Positions 12,208-22,167 of a stretch of DNA of 52,186 nucleotides are shown here, piece after piece. Made by a program: the position numbers and the translations under genes. Source of the DNA: Stagonosporopsis chrysanthemi (taxonomy: Eukaryota; Ascomycota; Dothideomycetes; Pleosporales; Didymellaceae). Positions within the stretch are counted from its first letter, which is position 1; each line of letters starts with the position of its first letter. The notes below the pieces were generated by a model. The model was not told the origin of the DNA. It did not search any database and saw nothing but the letters and a program-made list of their open reading frames with translations. The stretch is from NCBI GenBank assembly GCA_022560025.1, contig JAFISE010000197.1:1-52186 (forward strand), given 5' to 3'.

Positions 12208-12477
12208 TGCGTCGGCTCGCTATGGGAGGGGATGGCGGGCGGTGGGGGTTGGTTGGATGATGATCCAAAGCTACAAATCGTCAAGATTGAAGTTCGAACG
12301 GCAGGAAAATCACGTGGGCTGAGGAGCGAAGGAAAGCGCGACCGGCCACAAACACACCCGCGCTGATTGGCCGCGTGGGCTCCACAGCTATCCTCGGCCA
12401 TTGAGACATCATCGACGAACATCGACCGGGTGCGCGTCTGCTTGTCCTCCCTGCACGAACCCGACACCGCGACAGCA
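12208..12477. promoter_or_regulatory. Shared divergent promoter, beta-MPP / SDH4
   Basis: Only 270 bp separate the start codons of two nuclear genes for mitochondrial proteins. The spacer holds one CCAAT-type element in reverse orientation (ATTGG, 12366-12370). The Hap2/3/5 CCAAT-binding complex is known to control respiratory genes in fungi; its action here is inferred from one short motif. Confidence 0.6.
12366..12370 (-). promoter_or_regulatory. CCAAT box in the divergent promoter
   Basis: ATTGG on the plus strand reads CCAAT on the minus strand. It lies about 110 bp upstream of the SDH4 ATG and about 160 bp upstream of the beta-MPP ATG. A 5-bp match is weak evidence by itself; the neighbouring mitochondrial genes make it plausible. 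Confidence 0.4.
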
Positions 12478-13255
12478 ATGGCATCCCTTATGCGTCCCTC
12501 CGTCCTCCGCCAGGCGCCTGCCGCCTCTCAGCGCATCATGTCGGCCTTTGTGCGCCCCAGCACCGCCATGGCTCAGTTCAAGCCCGCTTTCCAGAACTCC
12601 ACACGGGTCGCCGCCTTTCACGCAACGCAGAGGAACCAGATCCTGCCTCCTCTCCCGCAGAAGATCATCGGCACCGCAAACGTACATACAACGGCTTCGC
12701 TGCGTCTGCATACGTCTAACACATGATCAGGATCCCGTTGCTGTCCCCAACCCCGACTACACCCACGGATCCTACCACTGGAGCTTTGAGAGGTGGGTGA
12801 ACCAATACTCTGTACACAAAAGCGAAGAGCTGGAATTGCTGCAACATCTTTTTTGAAGCAGTAGGAGGCTGAGGCAATATCCGGAAAACGTATCCGGCTA
12901 TACAAGCTTCGAGACTCCAGCGAGAGATAAAGAACACCAAACAAGAGCCACAAACTGACACGCCCGTAGGATCGTCTCCGCTGGCCTCATTCCCCTCACA
13001 GTCGCGCCCTTCGCCGCCGGCTCGCTGAACCCCGTCACCGACTCGATCCTGTGCGCCCTGCTGGTCGTCCACTCGCACATTGGCTTCGAGGCCTGCGTCA
13101 TCGACTACTTCCCCAAGAACCGCGTGCCCAAGGTTCGCGCCGCCGCCAACTGGGCCCTGCGTGCCGCGACAGTGCTTTTGGGTGTTGCGCTGTACTCGTT
13201 CGAGACCAACGATGTCGGTGTCACCGAGGCTGTCCGGAGGCTCTGGACAGCTTAG
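12478..13255 (+). CDS. SDH4: Succinate dehydrogenase membrane anchor subunit CybS (Sdh4/SDHD)
   Basis: There are three exons, 12478-12681, 12731-12792 and 12970-13255, giving 183 aa. A long Arg/Ala/Ser-rich presequence ends near FHATQRNQILPPLPQ. Next comes the short conserved segment GSYHWSFER spliced to IVSAGLIPLT, then three hydrophobic helices. Helix II holds the family signature VVHSHIGFEACVIDYF (His123/His125, Asp134-Tyr135), which contributes to haem b and ubiquinone binding. Sdh4 and Sdh3 anchor complex II in the inner mitochondrial membrane. In plant-pathogenic fungi the equivalent His and Asp positions are altered in SDHI-fungicide resistance; here the wild-type residues are present. 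The second intron is 177 nt, long for this window. Confidence 0.95.
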
Positions 13256-13893
13256 AGGGGTGATAGAAATGGTAATTTTGGAGGGGCGGCTTGTGAGGAA
13301 TACATGTGCTATTAGGAACAAGTGAATATACCAGGTGTAACTTGGTTACGCTTTAAATTGTGTCCAACGCAACCACAAGGAGTACATGTTCGTTGTTGAT
13401 AATCGTCGGGTCGAGTGCGAATGAGTTCGTAAAAGATTTTGGCCGCCAGTATTGATAGCCTGCCTAGAGTGTCGCTGACAAGACAGGTTGGAGGAACAGT
13501 TGTCAAATTATAAAGGAAGCGTCCAAGTTGAATCAGCGCAAGCTCTTAAAACGATAGGCACCTCCACGACTACGAGGTTTGGCACTGGCCAGGAAGATAG
13601 CTTTGAGATTCCTGACTGCACTAGGACTGCGCTGTGCAGACAAGATGGATGTGCTTTCTTTGCAGTGTACGATTGTGCGTTTTTACATTTTCGTTTCGCT
13701 TTTAGGATGGAGTGCAGACTCTGAAAAAACGGGGCATTCAGCGACTGTGCACTTCACCCGCCTGTGCCATGTCTCTGCACATCTGAGTCCAAGGGATCAG
13801 AGAGGACCGATCGAAAAATCCAGTACAATTGCAACGACTATCCAAGATTCTCAATATCCTCCTAAATGTTGAAACATATCCCTTCCACCACTC
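13256..13893. other. Convergent 3' intergenic region, SDH4 / amidase
   Basis: This is 638 bp between two convergent stop codons. The open frames here are short and carry no motif. I see nothing beyond presumed 3' UTRs. Confidence 0.6.
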
Positions 13894-15730
13894 TCACTTG
13901 GCTAAGACATCAACCCACGCTTCCGGTCTCAACTTCCCACCCACATATCCCTCATGCAACCACCGCTCCCCATCAAACCCAAACTCAATCAACGCATCCT
14001 CACTGCCCCACTCCCCCTGCCCACTCAATCCAATCGGCACCTTGCCCCTCCCCTTCCCCTTCTCACCGTCCACATAACCCACGGGGAACTGAATGCACGG
14101 AACCCCCGTGAAGTTCGCAAGCCAAACGTACTCCATGTTCTTGAGCTGCATATTCGCATTCGACATGCCGTGCGCCAGATCCGCCTCCTCGATCGGCCAC
14201 CCGGCGTTGGGCGTCGTTGGCGTGACGATAATGAGGCCAGGATGTTTCTTGAACAGATGGGCAAGGTGCTCCATGAGGATTGTGCGCACGCGCTGAGCCA
14301 GTAGGAAGTCGGTTGCGGGCGTTTGGCGCGCGACGCTCATCAGGATGCGGTTGGCGGGCGTGAGATCGTGGATGGATGTTTTGTGGCCCGCGGCGCCTTC
14401 GGCGAGGATGGTCATTGCGTGGGCGAGCTGACCTTGGTGCAGCAAAGGGATGCTGATGTCGATTATCTGGTACCCGAGGTGGGATTGCAGGTACTGCAGG
14501 GCGGAGTGGCAGGCTTCTTGGACTGGAGGGTCGGCGCGGTCGAACCAAGGCTTGTAGATGCCGAGGAGCTTGTTGCGGGGGCCTGTGAAGGCGCGTGGGG
14601 GGCTGAACTCGGAGGATGGGTAGCTTGAGGGATCGGGCTGGGCGAGCACGCGGTAGGAGATCTCAAGGTCAGACATGCTACTTGCCAAAGGGCCCCGCAC
14701 CGTTACGGACTTTCCGGGGTTTGCCATGGGAGCTGTTGATACGCGGTTGTGAGAGGTCTTGAGGCCATAGAGGCCGCAGTAGTTGGATGGGATGCGAACA
14801 GAGCCTCCTCCATCCGAACCTATGGCAAAGGGAACAAGACCAGCTGCGACAGCAGATGCCGCACCTCCAGACGAACCTCCAGTATAGTACCTTTCGTGGT
14901 ACGGGTTGAGAGGTGTCCCCCAAATGGGATTGTTGTTCGTGGTGTCCATACCCAGCTCATGCATATTGAGCTTCCCAACAAGAACAGCGCCCTGCTCTTC
15001 GACCTTCTTCACACACCAACTCGTCTCAGCTTCGAGCTCCTTGCCATTGGTGTAGTCATGACTCGTGCCAATGTACCTCTTATAGCCCTTGACCTCGAGA
15101 TCGTCCTTCACGGCAAAGGGGACACCGTCTAAGATACTCAACGGCTTTCCAGCCTTCCACCGCCTAGTGGATGCTTCTGCCGCCTGTCGGACAAGCTCGA
15201 TCTGACTGGGCATAAACGCAGCCGAATGACGCGATCGCTGTTGTTCATCTCTGCGAATGAGAGGCAGCAGAGTCTCTACGACGTCGGTCGGCGTGTGTGT
15301 GCCATTCTTGTAGGCATTGTGGAAGTCGGCGACGGTGTAGAAGCTGTCTTTTCGGTTCGTCGGCGTGACACGCAGCCCATCGATGCTGTCAGGTAGGACA
15401 GGTGCTGTGTCGCCAGACGCTGACACTGGGATCACGGTCGGGTCGTACCGAGGGTCTATGCCATCAAGCTCCTTGAGGCTGCGTAACGAGCTGAAGCCTG
15501 CGTTGCTCCACAGGAGGTATGGCAGCCCAGGTACTGCGGCAACACTATGTTCATCAGCGCTTGTCGTCTTGTGGAAGAGCACCAACTGACAGGCTTCCAA
15601 GGTAGTTCAGTGGAGCGCCTTTGATCACAGGATTCTTAGCTGGGGGAGGTGATATGTATGGAGCTTCACACGCTGTTGGCGTGGGGTAATTCAGGAACTT
15701 TGTAGCACCAACAAGATTGGGATTCGACAT
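13894..15730 (-). CDS. Amidase-signature family hydrolase
   Basis: There are two exons, with the ATG at 15730 (MSNPNLVGATKFLNYPTP). The preferred intron is 15590-15545 (GTCAGT...CATAG, 46 nt), giving 596 aa; an alternative intron at 15582-15534 also keeps the frame. The amidase signature Ser-Ser-Lys triad is readable: Lys in GVPFAVKDD (about residue 190), then TGGSSGGAASAVAAG with the cis-Ser and nucleophile (about 265-280), followed by GSDGGGSVRIPSNYCG and GLKTSHNRVS. These enzymes hydrolyse amide bonds. The fungal paralogues are diverse and the substrate cannot be told from sequence. It is longer than GatA and has an N-terminal extension with SNAGFSSLRSLKELD, as in fungal cytosolic amidases. 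There is no signal peptide. Confidence 0.9.
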
Positions 15731-16222
15731 TATTACAAGAAACTCAAGTTACAATATATTCGTGACAAAAATAAATATCCTGGACCTTTGAAGCTTTATG
15801 AGGCCTGACACGTTCTGAATGTTCGAGAGCTCCCTAGACTAGGGCGTAGTACCTAGTAAAGCCACACATGTGACAGCGAGATGATCGTCGACAAGCATAT
15901 CGCGAATAGAACCACTTCCCATGTGTTAAAATTAAAAAAGATACACGTTGATTTTTACGCTAATTCAATGCTCGAGATACATCGTACTATAGTACGATAA
16001 CTCAGGATAATGTGGATAATACACGCACGAGCGGCGTGCGCCAACACGCCATGCTTATACGAAGATTTAATGTTGCCCAGAATCCTGAGGTGGTAGACAA
16101 GTACGTCTGAGGCTTTCAGAGAAAGGAGACCTAGGTCCTAGCTTCTGAAGCTGCGCCGGAAGAACCGGATCAGCAGGGGCGGCGACGTCATTTGACGCGC
16201 CTTCGTAGTCGAACACCTGCAT
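15731..16222. other. AT-rich intergenic region upstream of the amidase
   Basis: These 492 bp are noticeably AT-rich and presumably hold the amidase promoter and the 3' UTR of the BAP31-like gene. An 18-bp perfect palindrome lies at 15981-15998. I see no coding frame. Confidence 0.55.
15981..15998. repeat. 18-bp perfect palindrome
   Basis: ATCGTACTATAGTACGAT equals its own reverse complement. It lies about 250 bp upstream of the amidase ATG. It could be a binding site for a dimeric regulator or chance; no second copy was seen nearby. Confidence 0.85.
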
Positions 16223-17087
16223 CTACTGCTTGCTGGTGACCTGGTCGCCCATACGGTTATACTCCTTCTGCATCTGCTCAACCTGCTTCTTCAGGTTCTC
16301 CATGTCACGGTCCTTGGCCGCGAGCTCGTTCTTGAGCTTGCCGACCTCACCGGCACCACCGACATCCTTGAGCTGAGAGCCCTTCTTGCCGTTCTCGCCC
16401 TTGTAGTTCTTGAGCTCCTCCTCGAGGCGGAGGACGTCCAGAATCATGACGTAAGTGCGGTTGAGGATGAGGGAAAGGAAGAGAGTGAAGCCGCAAAGGT
16501 ACATATTGCGCTGCGAGTAGAACTTGCGGGCCTGTACCTCCATGCGCTCAATGCCACCGAGAGAAGCTTGTCTGATAACACAATTAGCTGGTTATTAATC
16601 ATTTGAATAAACATGACTTACCCTCCCTGCTGGTTGTTGCCGCCAAAGCTGGACAGCTCAACCTGGACGCGGTAGACGCGGTTGACGCTGTCTACGAACA
16701 GGATGAGAATGAAGATAAACGTGATCTAATACGCAATTAGCACCACTCCTTGTGACTCTCGATATTACACCATACCTTCATGCCATACTGTAATTTGGCT
16801 ACTATAGGGCTCTCCGAGATGAACGTGAAGAGCTTGCGGCGCCAGGTGAACGGCAGAGGGACGATGAGAGCGCAGAAGATGAGCATCTCCGTCACCAACA
16901 GAAGGAAGACCTGGAGGAAGATGACAGTAAGCGCGTGGGTCAAATCGAGTCGTTGGCGAGGGGTAGTAATGAGCACCCAGGCGGTGTGCTATGAGACTCC
17001 GCCATTGAGGCGTGCATCGATGACCTCTAGTATTGTCGGGTGTCGTTGAATGATGCCGCAACTTACAAGGCTGTAGTAGAGAGTCAT
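16223..17087 (-). CDS. BAP31/Yet3-like ER membrane protein
   Basis: There are four exons: 17087-17067 (only 21 nt, MTLYYSL), 16910-16776, 16725-16622 and 16571-16223, giving 202 aa. The first intron is 156 nt. I chose it because it joins MTLYYSL directly to VFLLLVTEMLIFCALIVPLP, the usual family N-terminus. Three membrane segments follow: residues ~1-22, ITFIFILILFVDSVNRVYRV, and NMYLCGFTLFLSLILNRTYV. A cytosolic coiled coil completes the protein (EELKNYKGENGKK, then LKNELAAKDRDMENLKKQVEQ), ending VTSKQ. Family members sit in the ER and act in export and quality control of membrane proteins. No C-terminal KKxx retrieval motif is present. It is divergent from DUS3. Confidence 0.93.
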
Positions 17088-17494
17088 GTTTGCAACGTAG
17101 CTCTGTTCTCACGAAGGGTGGAAGCTGGTTTTTGTGCTTGTTGGGTAGCGTGCGGCGTTGCTGTACGAAAGAAAGGTAGAAAGGTGTATAAGGACTTCCT
17201 TGAAGGAGATCAGGGTTTATTTGTAGCTGAAGGCGCTGTGGGCTGAGGGGAAAGGAGGGAAGCACGCAGGATTGTATCTGTGTGTGCCTAGGCCTGTGAG
17301 CGTGACGTATGCCATAGCGAAGAGCGCGGGCGCGCGCACGGGCGAGAGCCACAGCTGCAGTGGCTCAGAGCCTAGACCGCTTCCAGCAAAGCCGTATTCA
17401 CTTTTGTCAAATTATCTCGACCAGCACCGAGGTACGATCACCGACATCGATTTGTTGGTTGTCGGGTAGCAATATACGATCACAATCAGCTGCA
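17088..17494. promoter_or_regulatory. Divergent intergenic region, BAP31-like / DUS3
   Basis: About 407 bp separate the two start codons. The spacer must hold both promoters and contains an alternating GCGCGC tract near 17325-17340. No specific regulator site was recognised. Confidence 0.5.
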
Positions 17495-19716
17495 ATGGAC
17501 GGTGAAAAAGTCGAAAGCCTATCTGGTCAGCCATTACCTGGTGCGACCATTCCACTAGACTCCAATGGCGCACACAGTGGCGACAGCGAAGTGAAGAAAC
17601 GAGAGAGAAGCAGCACCCCCAACGGTGAAGCTGCGGGAGGTCCTGCGAAGCGCCAGAAAGGTGTTGCGCCTATCAAGGCAGAGTCAGTCTTGTTGTTGTG
17701 CTGCTGCAATTCGGGTTATTAACGCAACACAGGTACTTGATCCACCGCACTGATGCTAAAGTTGAAACAAAAGATGCGGTCGTTGATGACGACGCAGCTG
17801 AAGCCGCAGACGACCGCTATCACAAGGGTGATGCGCGCGATGGCGGCGGCAAAGGAAAGAAGGATAAAAAGAACAAGAAGCAAAAAGGTGGACAGAACAC
17901 CAGCCGAACCTTTGGAAGCTCTCGCGACACTTTGCCTCTTTGCTCAACTCGAATGCTCAGTAATGAATTCTCTGCGAAGGACTGCGGCTTTGGCGACAAG
18001 TGTAGGTTCGAACACGATCTCCGCAAGTACCTGAAGGAAGGCCGCCGTGAGGACTTGACGACCTTCAACGGCAAGTGCCCGATCCACGAGGTGAAGGGAT
18101 ATTGCCATCTGGGTTGGAAGTGTCGCTTCGTCGGTAGCCATTCTGAAGAACGTGACACGGAAGATGGCAGGAAGGAGCTGGTTCTGATTGAGGACTCCCA
18201 GCGCACATCGACTATGGTCAACCTCGAAGACGAGGTCGATGTTGCAAATGTTGTGTCCAAGGATGTCAAGATTGGCCTTGCAAAGCGAAAGATCCAGACC
18301 CCACGCGCTGATCAGTATATGAAGTGGATCGACTCAAACAAGGACAACGAGCGCGCTATGTTCGATTCAGCGGCGGGCGACAGCGAGGCTCTGAAAGAGG
18401 AGAAGGAAGCGCGGAGAGCAGAGTTTGTTGAAGCGCCGTTCAGACCATCTGAAAAGCGAAGACTATACTACGGTCCGGAAACCCCAAGTTTGGCCCCACT
18501 CACCACGCAAGGAAACATGCCGTACCGTAGACTTTGTGTTGATCTCGGGTGCCAGATTACGTGGAGTGAGATGGCTATGGGCATGCCCTTGATCCAGGGC
18601 GAGAGAGGCGAGTGGGCACTCATGAAGGCACACGAATCTGAGATCAGCCCACCCAAATTCCTGCAGAAGAACACTATCGTCCAAGGCTACGACAACGCCA
18701 GTGACATGAAGTTTGGTGCCCAGATTGCGGCAAACAAGCCATGGCTAGCTGCGAAAACAGTCGAAGTTCTTACCGATCACTGTCCTAAGCTCCGAGCTAT
18801 CGACTTGAACTGCGGATGCCCAATCAATCTTGTGTGCGAAAAGGGCGCTGGTTCTGCGTTGCTTGACCAAGATTCTAAACTTGAGAGCATCCTTCGCGGT
18901 ATGGCATACGTGTCGAAAGAGACACCCATCACCGTCAAGATCCGCATGGGCACGAAGGACAACAACCCGACTGCCACAAAGCTGATTAAGCGACTTGTAC
19001 TGGGCGGCTACGAGGCCGTACAGTCTGGCAAGGGCACCTCCGGTATCGCAGCTATCACTCTCCATGGTAGGAGTAAACAGCAGCGCTACTCCAGGAGTGC
19101 AGACTGGTCATACATTGCCGAATGTGCGTCGCTCATCAAGCGCCTTAAGAGCGAGAAAGACGCACGGACGGACACCATCGCAGAAGCCGATCCTCGTGAT
19201 CTTGCCAATGGTGGTCATGTGTATTTCGTCGGCAACGGTGACTGCTACTCCCACGAGGACTACTACAACAACATCAACAACTCTGGTGTCGACTCCGTCT
19301 TGATTGGTCGTGGCGCGTTGATCAAGCCATGGATCTTTGAAGAGATCGAGAAGGGTCAATACCTTGACAAGTCCGCGACAGAACGTCTGGCCTACATCGA
19401 AAAGTTTGCCAAATACGGACTCCAGACCTGGGGATCTGATGAGATGGGCATCGGAACAACTCGCCGTTTCCTGCTCGAATGGCTCAGTTTCGCTCATCGC
19501 TATGTGCCCCACGGCCTGTTGGAACACCTGCCGCCTAACATTCAGGATCGCCCTCCGAAGTTCAGAGGCAGGAACGACTTGGAGACACTGATGGCTAGCG
19601 AGAACTACAAGGACTGGATCAAGCTCAGCGAAATGTTTCTTGGTCCTGCGCACCCGAACTTCAAGTTCGAGCCGAAGCACAAGTCCAATGCATACGAGAT
19701 TGAAGCAGAGGGTTGA
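17495..19716 (+). CDS. DUS3: tRNA-dihydrouridine(47) synthase Dus3
   Basis: There are two exons, 17495-17682 and 17733-19716, with a 50-nt intron (GTCAGT...ACACAG), giving 723 aa. A charged Lys-rich N-terminal region precedes two CCCH-type zinc fingers (around residues 135-155, KDCGFGDKCRFEHD, and about 175-200, CPIHEVKGYCHLGWKCRF). These are the Dus3-specific RNA-binding addition. The FMN-binding TIM barrel then follows, with DLNCGCPINLVCEKGAGSAL (catalytic Cys about residue 423), VTVKIRMGTKDNN, ITLHGRSKQQRYSR and VLIGRGALIKPWIFEEI. Dus3 reduces U47 in the variable loop of tRNAs using NADPH. All key residues seem intact. No targeting peptide is seen. Confidence 0.96.
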
Positions 19717-20350
19717 GCGCGGATCGAAAGTCATCGTCAGTATGGCGTCTACGATTACATAGCTTGGACTCCATTGCATTGCTTCTATCCCTATTTAGCA
19801 TGGGATGAGGTTAGTTCAATCCGATCGACACTTTCAATGTTACTCCCATCTATCCGTTTCTCTTCCTTTGCTTTGGTTGACTCTTCGTGAATGTTTGACG
19901 TGCATTTCAGTTTAAGATTCTTGATATTGAGGATTCATTTCAATCGTATCTTGTCAGCGTCCTATACCGGTGAGGTTGAGCCACTCCATCAATGATACAC
20001 GGTGGAACGATGCCCAAGCTGAAGAAATTGCTGGGGCCTGTAGCACCGCATCGTACGGAATAAATTTGACTTCAAATCTTGCGCGTTGGCAAAACCGCCG
20101 CTCTGCTGGGCGCCTCCAGCCTTTCCAGCCTCAAGTTTCCGCAGTGTCGTCATTCGTAATTCTAGCGCATCATTGGTCAAAGCGTTCTGCGCACGTCAAA
20201 TCTTGGACGCTCCGCAAATCAACACAGCGTCACAAAGGTGCATTAGGGTTTGCTGGTCCTCGACCGCTATCATCCCCGAGAGACGATTGTGTGATTTCAT
20301 TGTACTGTCTTTTCCGGATCTGCGCGGACTTCTCATATCCATACGCAGCC
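19717..20350. other. Intergenic region, DUS3 / acid phosphatase
   Basis: These 634 bp hold the 3' end of DUS3 and the upstream region of the phosphatase. The open frames here have no ATG-supported gene model. Nothing else was recognised. Confidence 0.55.
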
Positions 20351-22167
20351 ATGCGCGGACTATTGGATTTGTCCCTGCAGCTGCTCAGCTTCAAGTACGT
20401 AACTCTGTCGTAATATTGATAGCCAATCGTATTGTTCACAGCTTGCTGACTGGCAATCAAGGGGCCCTTCTGTCGCACAGCAGCCTTTGCTTGGTGGGCA
20501 AACTGTTGTGAAGCGTGAGTACCCTGATCTTCGAGCGTGAACAATAGCTGAGCCACAACTAGCCACACCAACGACTAAGACATTGGGGGTTCCCGACTAC
20601 TTCGTCACTGACGATGGCCACTTCGCAGGTAGGACGTTCTATAACATGATAAAGTGCAACAACTTACGCATGGCCAGGACCTACACAGACTGGCGATGCA
20701 CCGTACCTGGCCCAGACCAACATAGCTCCCTTCGTTGGAGTATCTTACATCCCAAATGCACCCTTGGAAACCCAGGTGCCTATTGCTAACGCCGAAGGTC
20801 GAAATATCTTCCAGAGCTTAGCCAATATCAGTCCTTACTTTCCCAACCCGCGCGGATTCGGTGTCGACGAGTATGCGATTCCGCCTGGTTCCAACGTGAC
20901 CTGGTTGAACATGGTCCATCGCCATGGCAGCCGTTACCCTGAGTTCAGTGGTGATGCAGCTGAGATGATGCTGGGAAAAAAGCTCACAGCTGCTGCCGGG
21001 AAGTTCACCGGCCACGGTGCGTTGGAGTTCCTCAACTACTGGAAATGGCAACTCGGCGGCGAGATCCTGGTTCCCATGGGCAAGCAGGAGCTCTTCAATT
21101 CTGGCACGTTGCACTACTATCAATACGGCCATCTCTACCCCAACAATGGCAGCAAGATTGTGGTCAGGAGCACCACACAACGCCGCATGTACGAATCAGC
21201 CGAGTACTTCATGGCAGGCTTCTTCGGTCTAGGTTGGACACAGAACGCAACCTTGGAGCTTGCAATCGAATACCCCGGCTATAACAATACACTCGCCGGA
21301 TACAAGCAGTGCAACCATTCTAGCTGGGGTATGGCTCGAGACGCACTCATGGAATGGGTCAACGTCTACCTCGTCGACGCTCACAAGCGCTTCACCGACA
21401 ACATCACCGGCGACCTCGACTGGACTATCGCCGACACGTACAACGCACAAGCCCTCTGCGCCTACGAAACCGTCGGCCTGGGCTTCTCGCACTGGTGCGG
21501 CCTCTTCACCTACGAAGAATGGGAAGGCTACGAATACGCCCTCGACATCGGCTTCACCGCCGGCACGGCGTTTGCCTCGCCCGTCGGCCGCGCCATCGGC
21601 ATCGGCTACGTGCAGGAGGTCCTCGCGCGCATGCAGCACCACGTCATCGTCGACCAGAGCGCGCAGATCAACATCACCCTCGACAACAACACGGCGACCT
21701 TCCCCGTGCACCAGGCGCTCAACCTCGACTTCAGCCACGACGCAAACATCATCAGCATCCTCGTGGCCTTCGGCCTCACCCAGTTCGCCGAACACCTCCC
21801 CACGGACGCTATCAAGAGGGACCGCGAGTTCGTCCTAAGCTACATCGAGCCGTTCGCCGGCCGGCTCGATATCGAGGTCGTCAAGGCACCTGCGCCTGTC
21901 AACCCGGACAGACGCTCAAGCGCTGTCTACCTCGACGGTAAGCCGACGAGCTACGTGCATTTCATTTTGAACCAGCGCACGGTGCCGCTGGGCAGGAGCT
22001 TGAAGGCGTGTGGGGAGAGGGACGATGGGTGGTGTGAGATGGAGACGTTTTTGAAGGTGCAGAAGGAGCAAATCGAGTTGGCGGACTATGATTATGCGTG
22101 TTTTGGGGAGTATGAGAACCCAAAGTATGGGGATGTGACGGATGGGCGGCCGGTGAGGAGGGAGTAG
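20351..22167 (+). CDS. Histidine acid phosphatase (phytase-like)
   Basis: The model has four exons, 20351-20394, 20462-20514, 20563-20628 and 20678-22167, for 550 aa. The last three junctions are solid: they rebuild VPDYFVTDDGHFAG joined to PTQTGDAPYLAQTN, the usual N-terminal part of the family. The first exon is tentative. It uses GTACGT...CAATCAAG with a GCTGAC branch point, and its signal peptide is weak. The active-site motif RHGSRYP is at about residue 135 and the proton-donor HD motif (DFSHDANI) at about 407. PNPRGFGVDEY and many N-glycosylation sequons (NVT, NAT, NNT, NHS, NIT) suggest a secreted glycoprotein. It should remove phosphate from phytate or other organic phosphates; the exact substrate is unknown. 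The neighbouring genes give no clue. Confidence 0.9.

Noticed and set aside
20086..20511. 141-codon frame upstream of the acid phosphatase
   Set aside because: It starts at a non-ATG codon and overlaps the phosphatase exons in a wrong frame.
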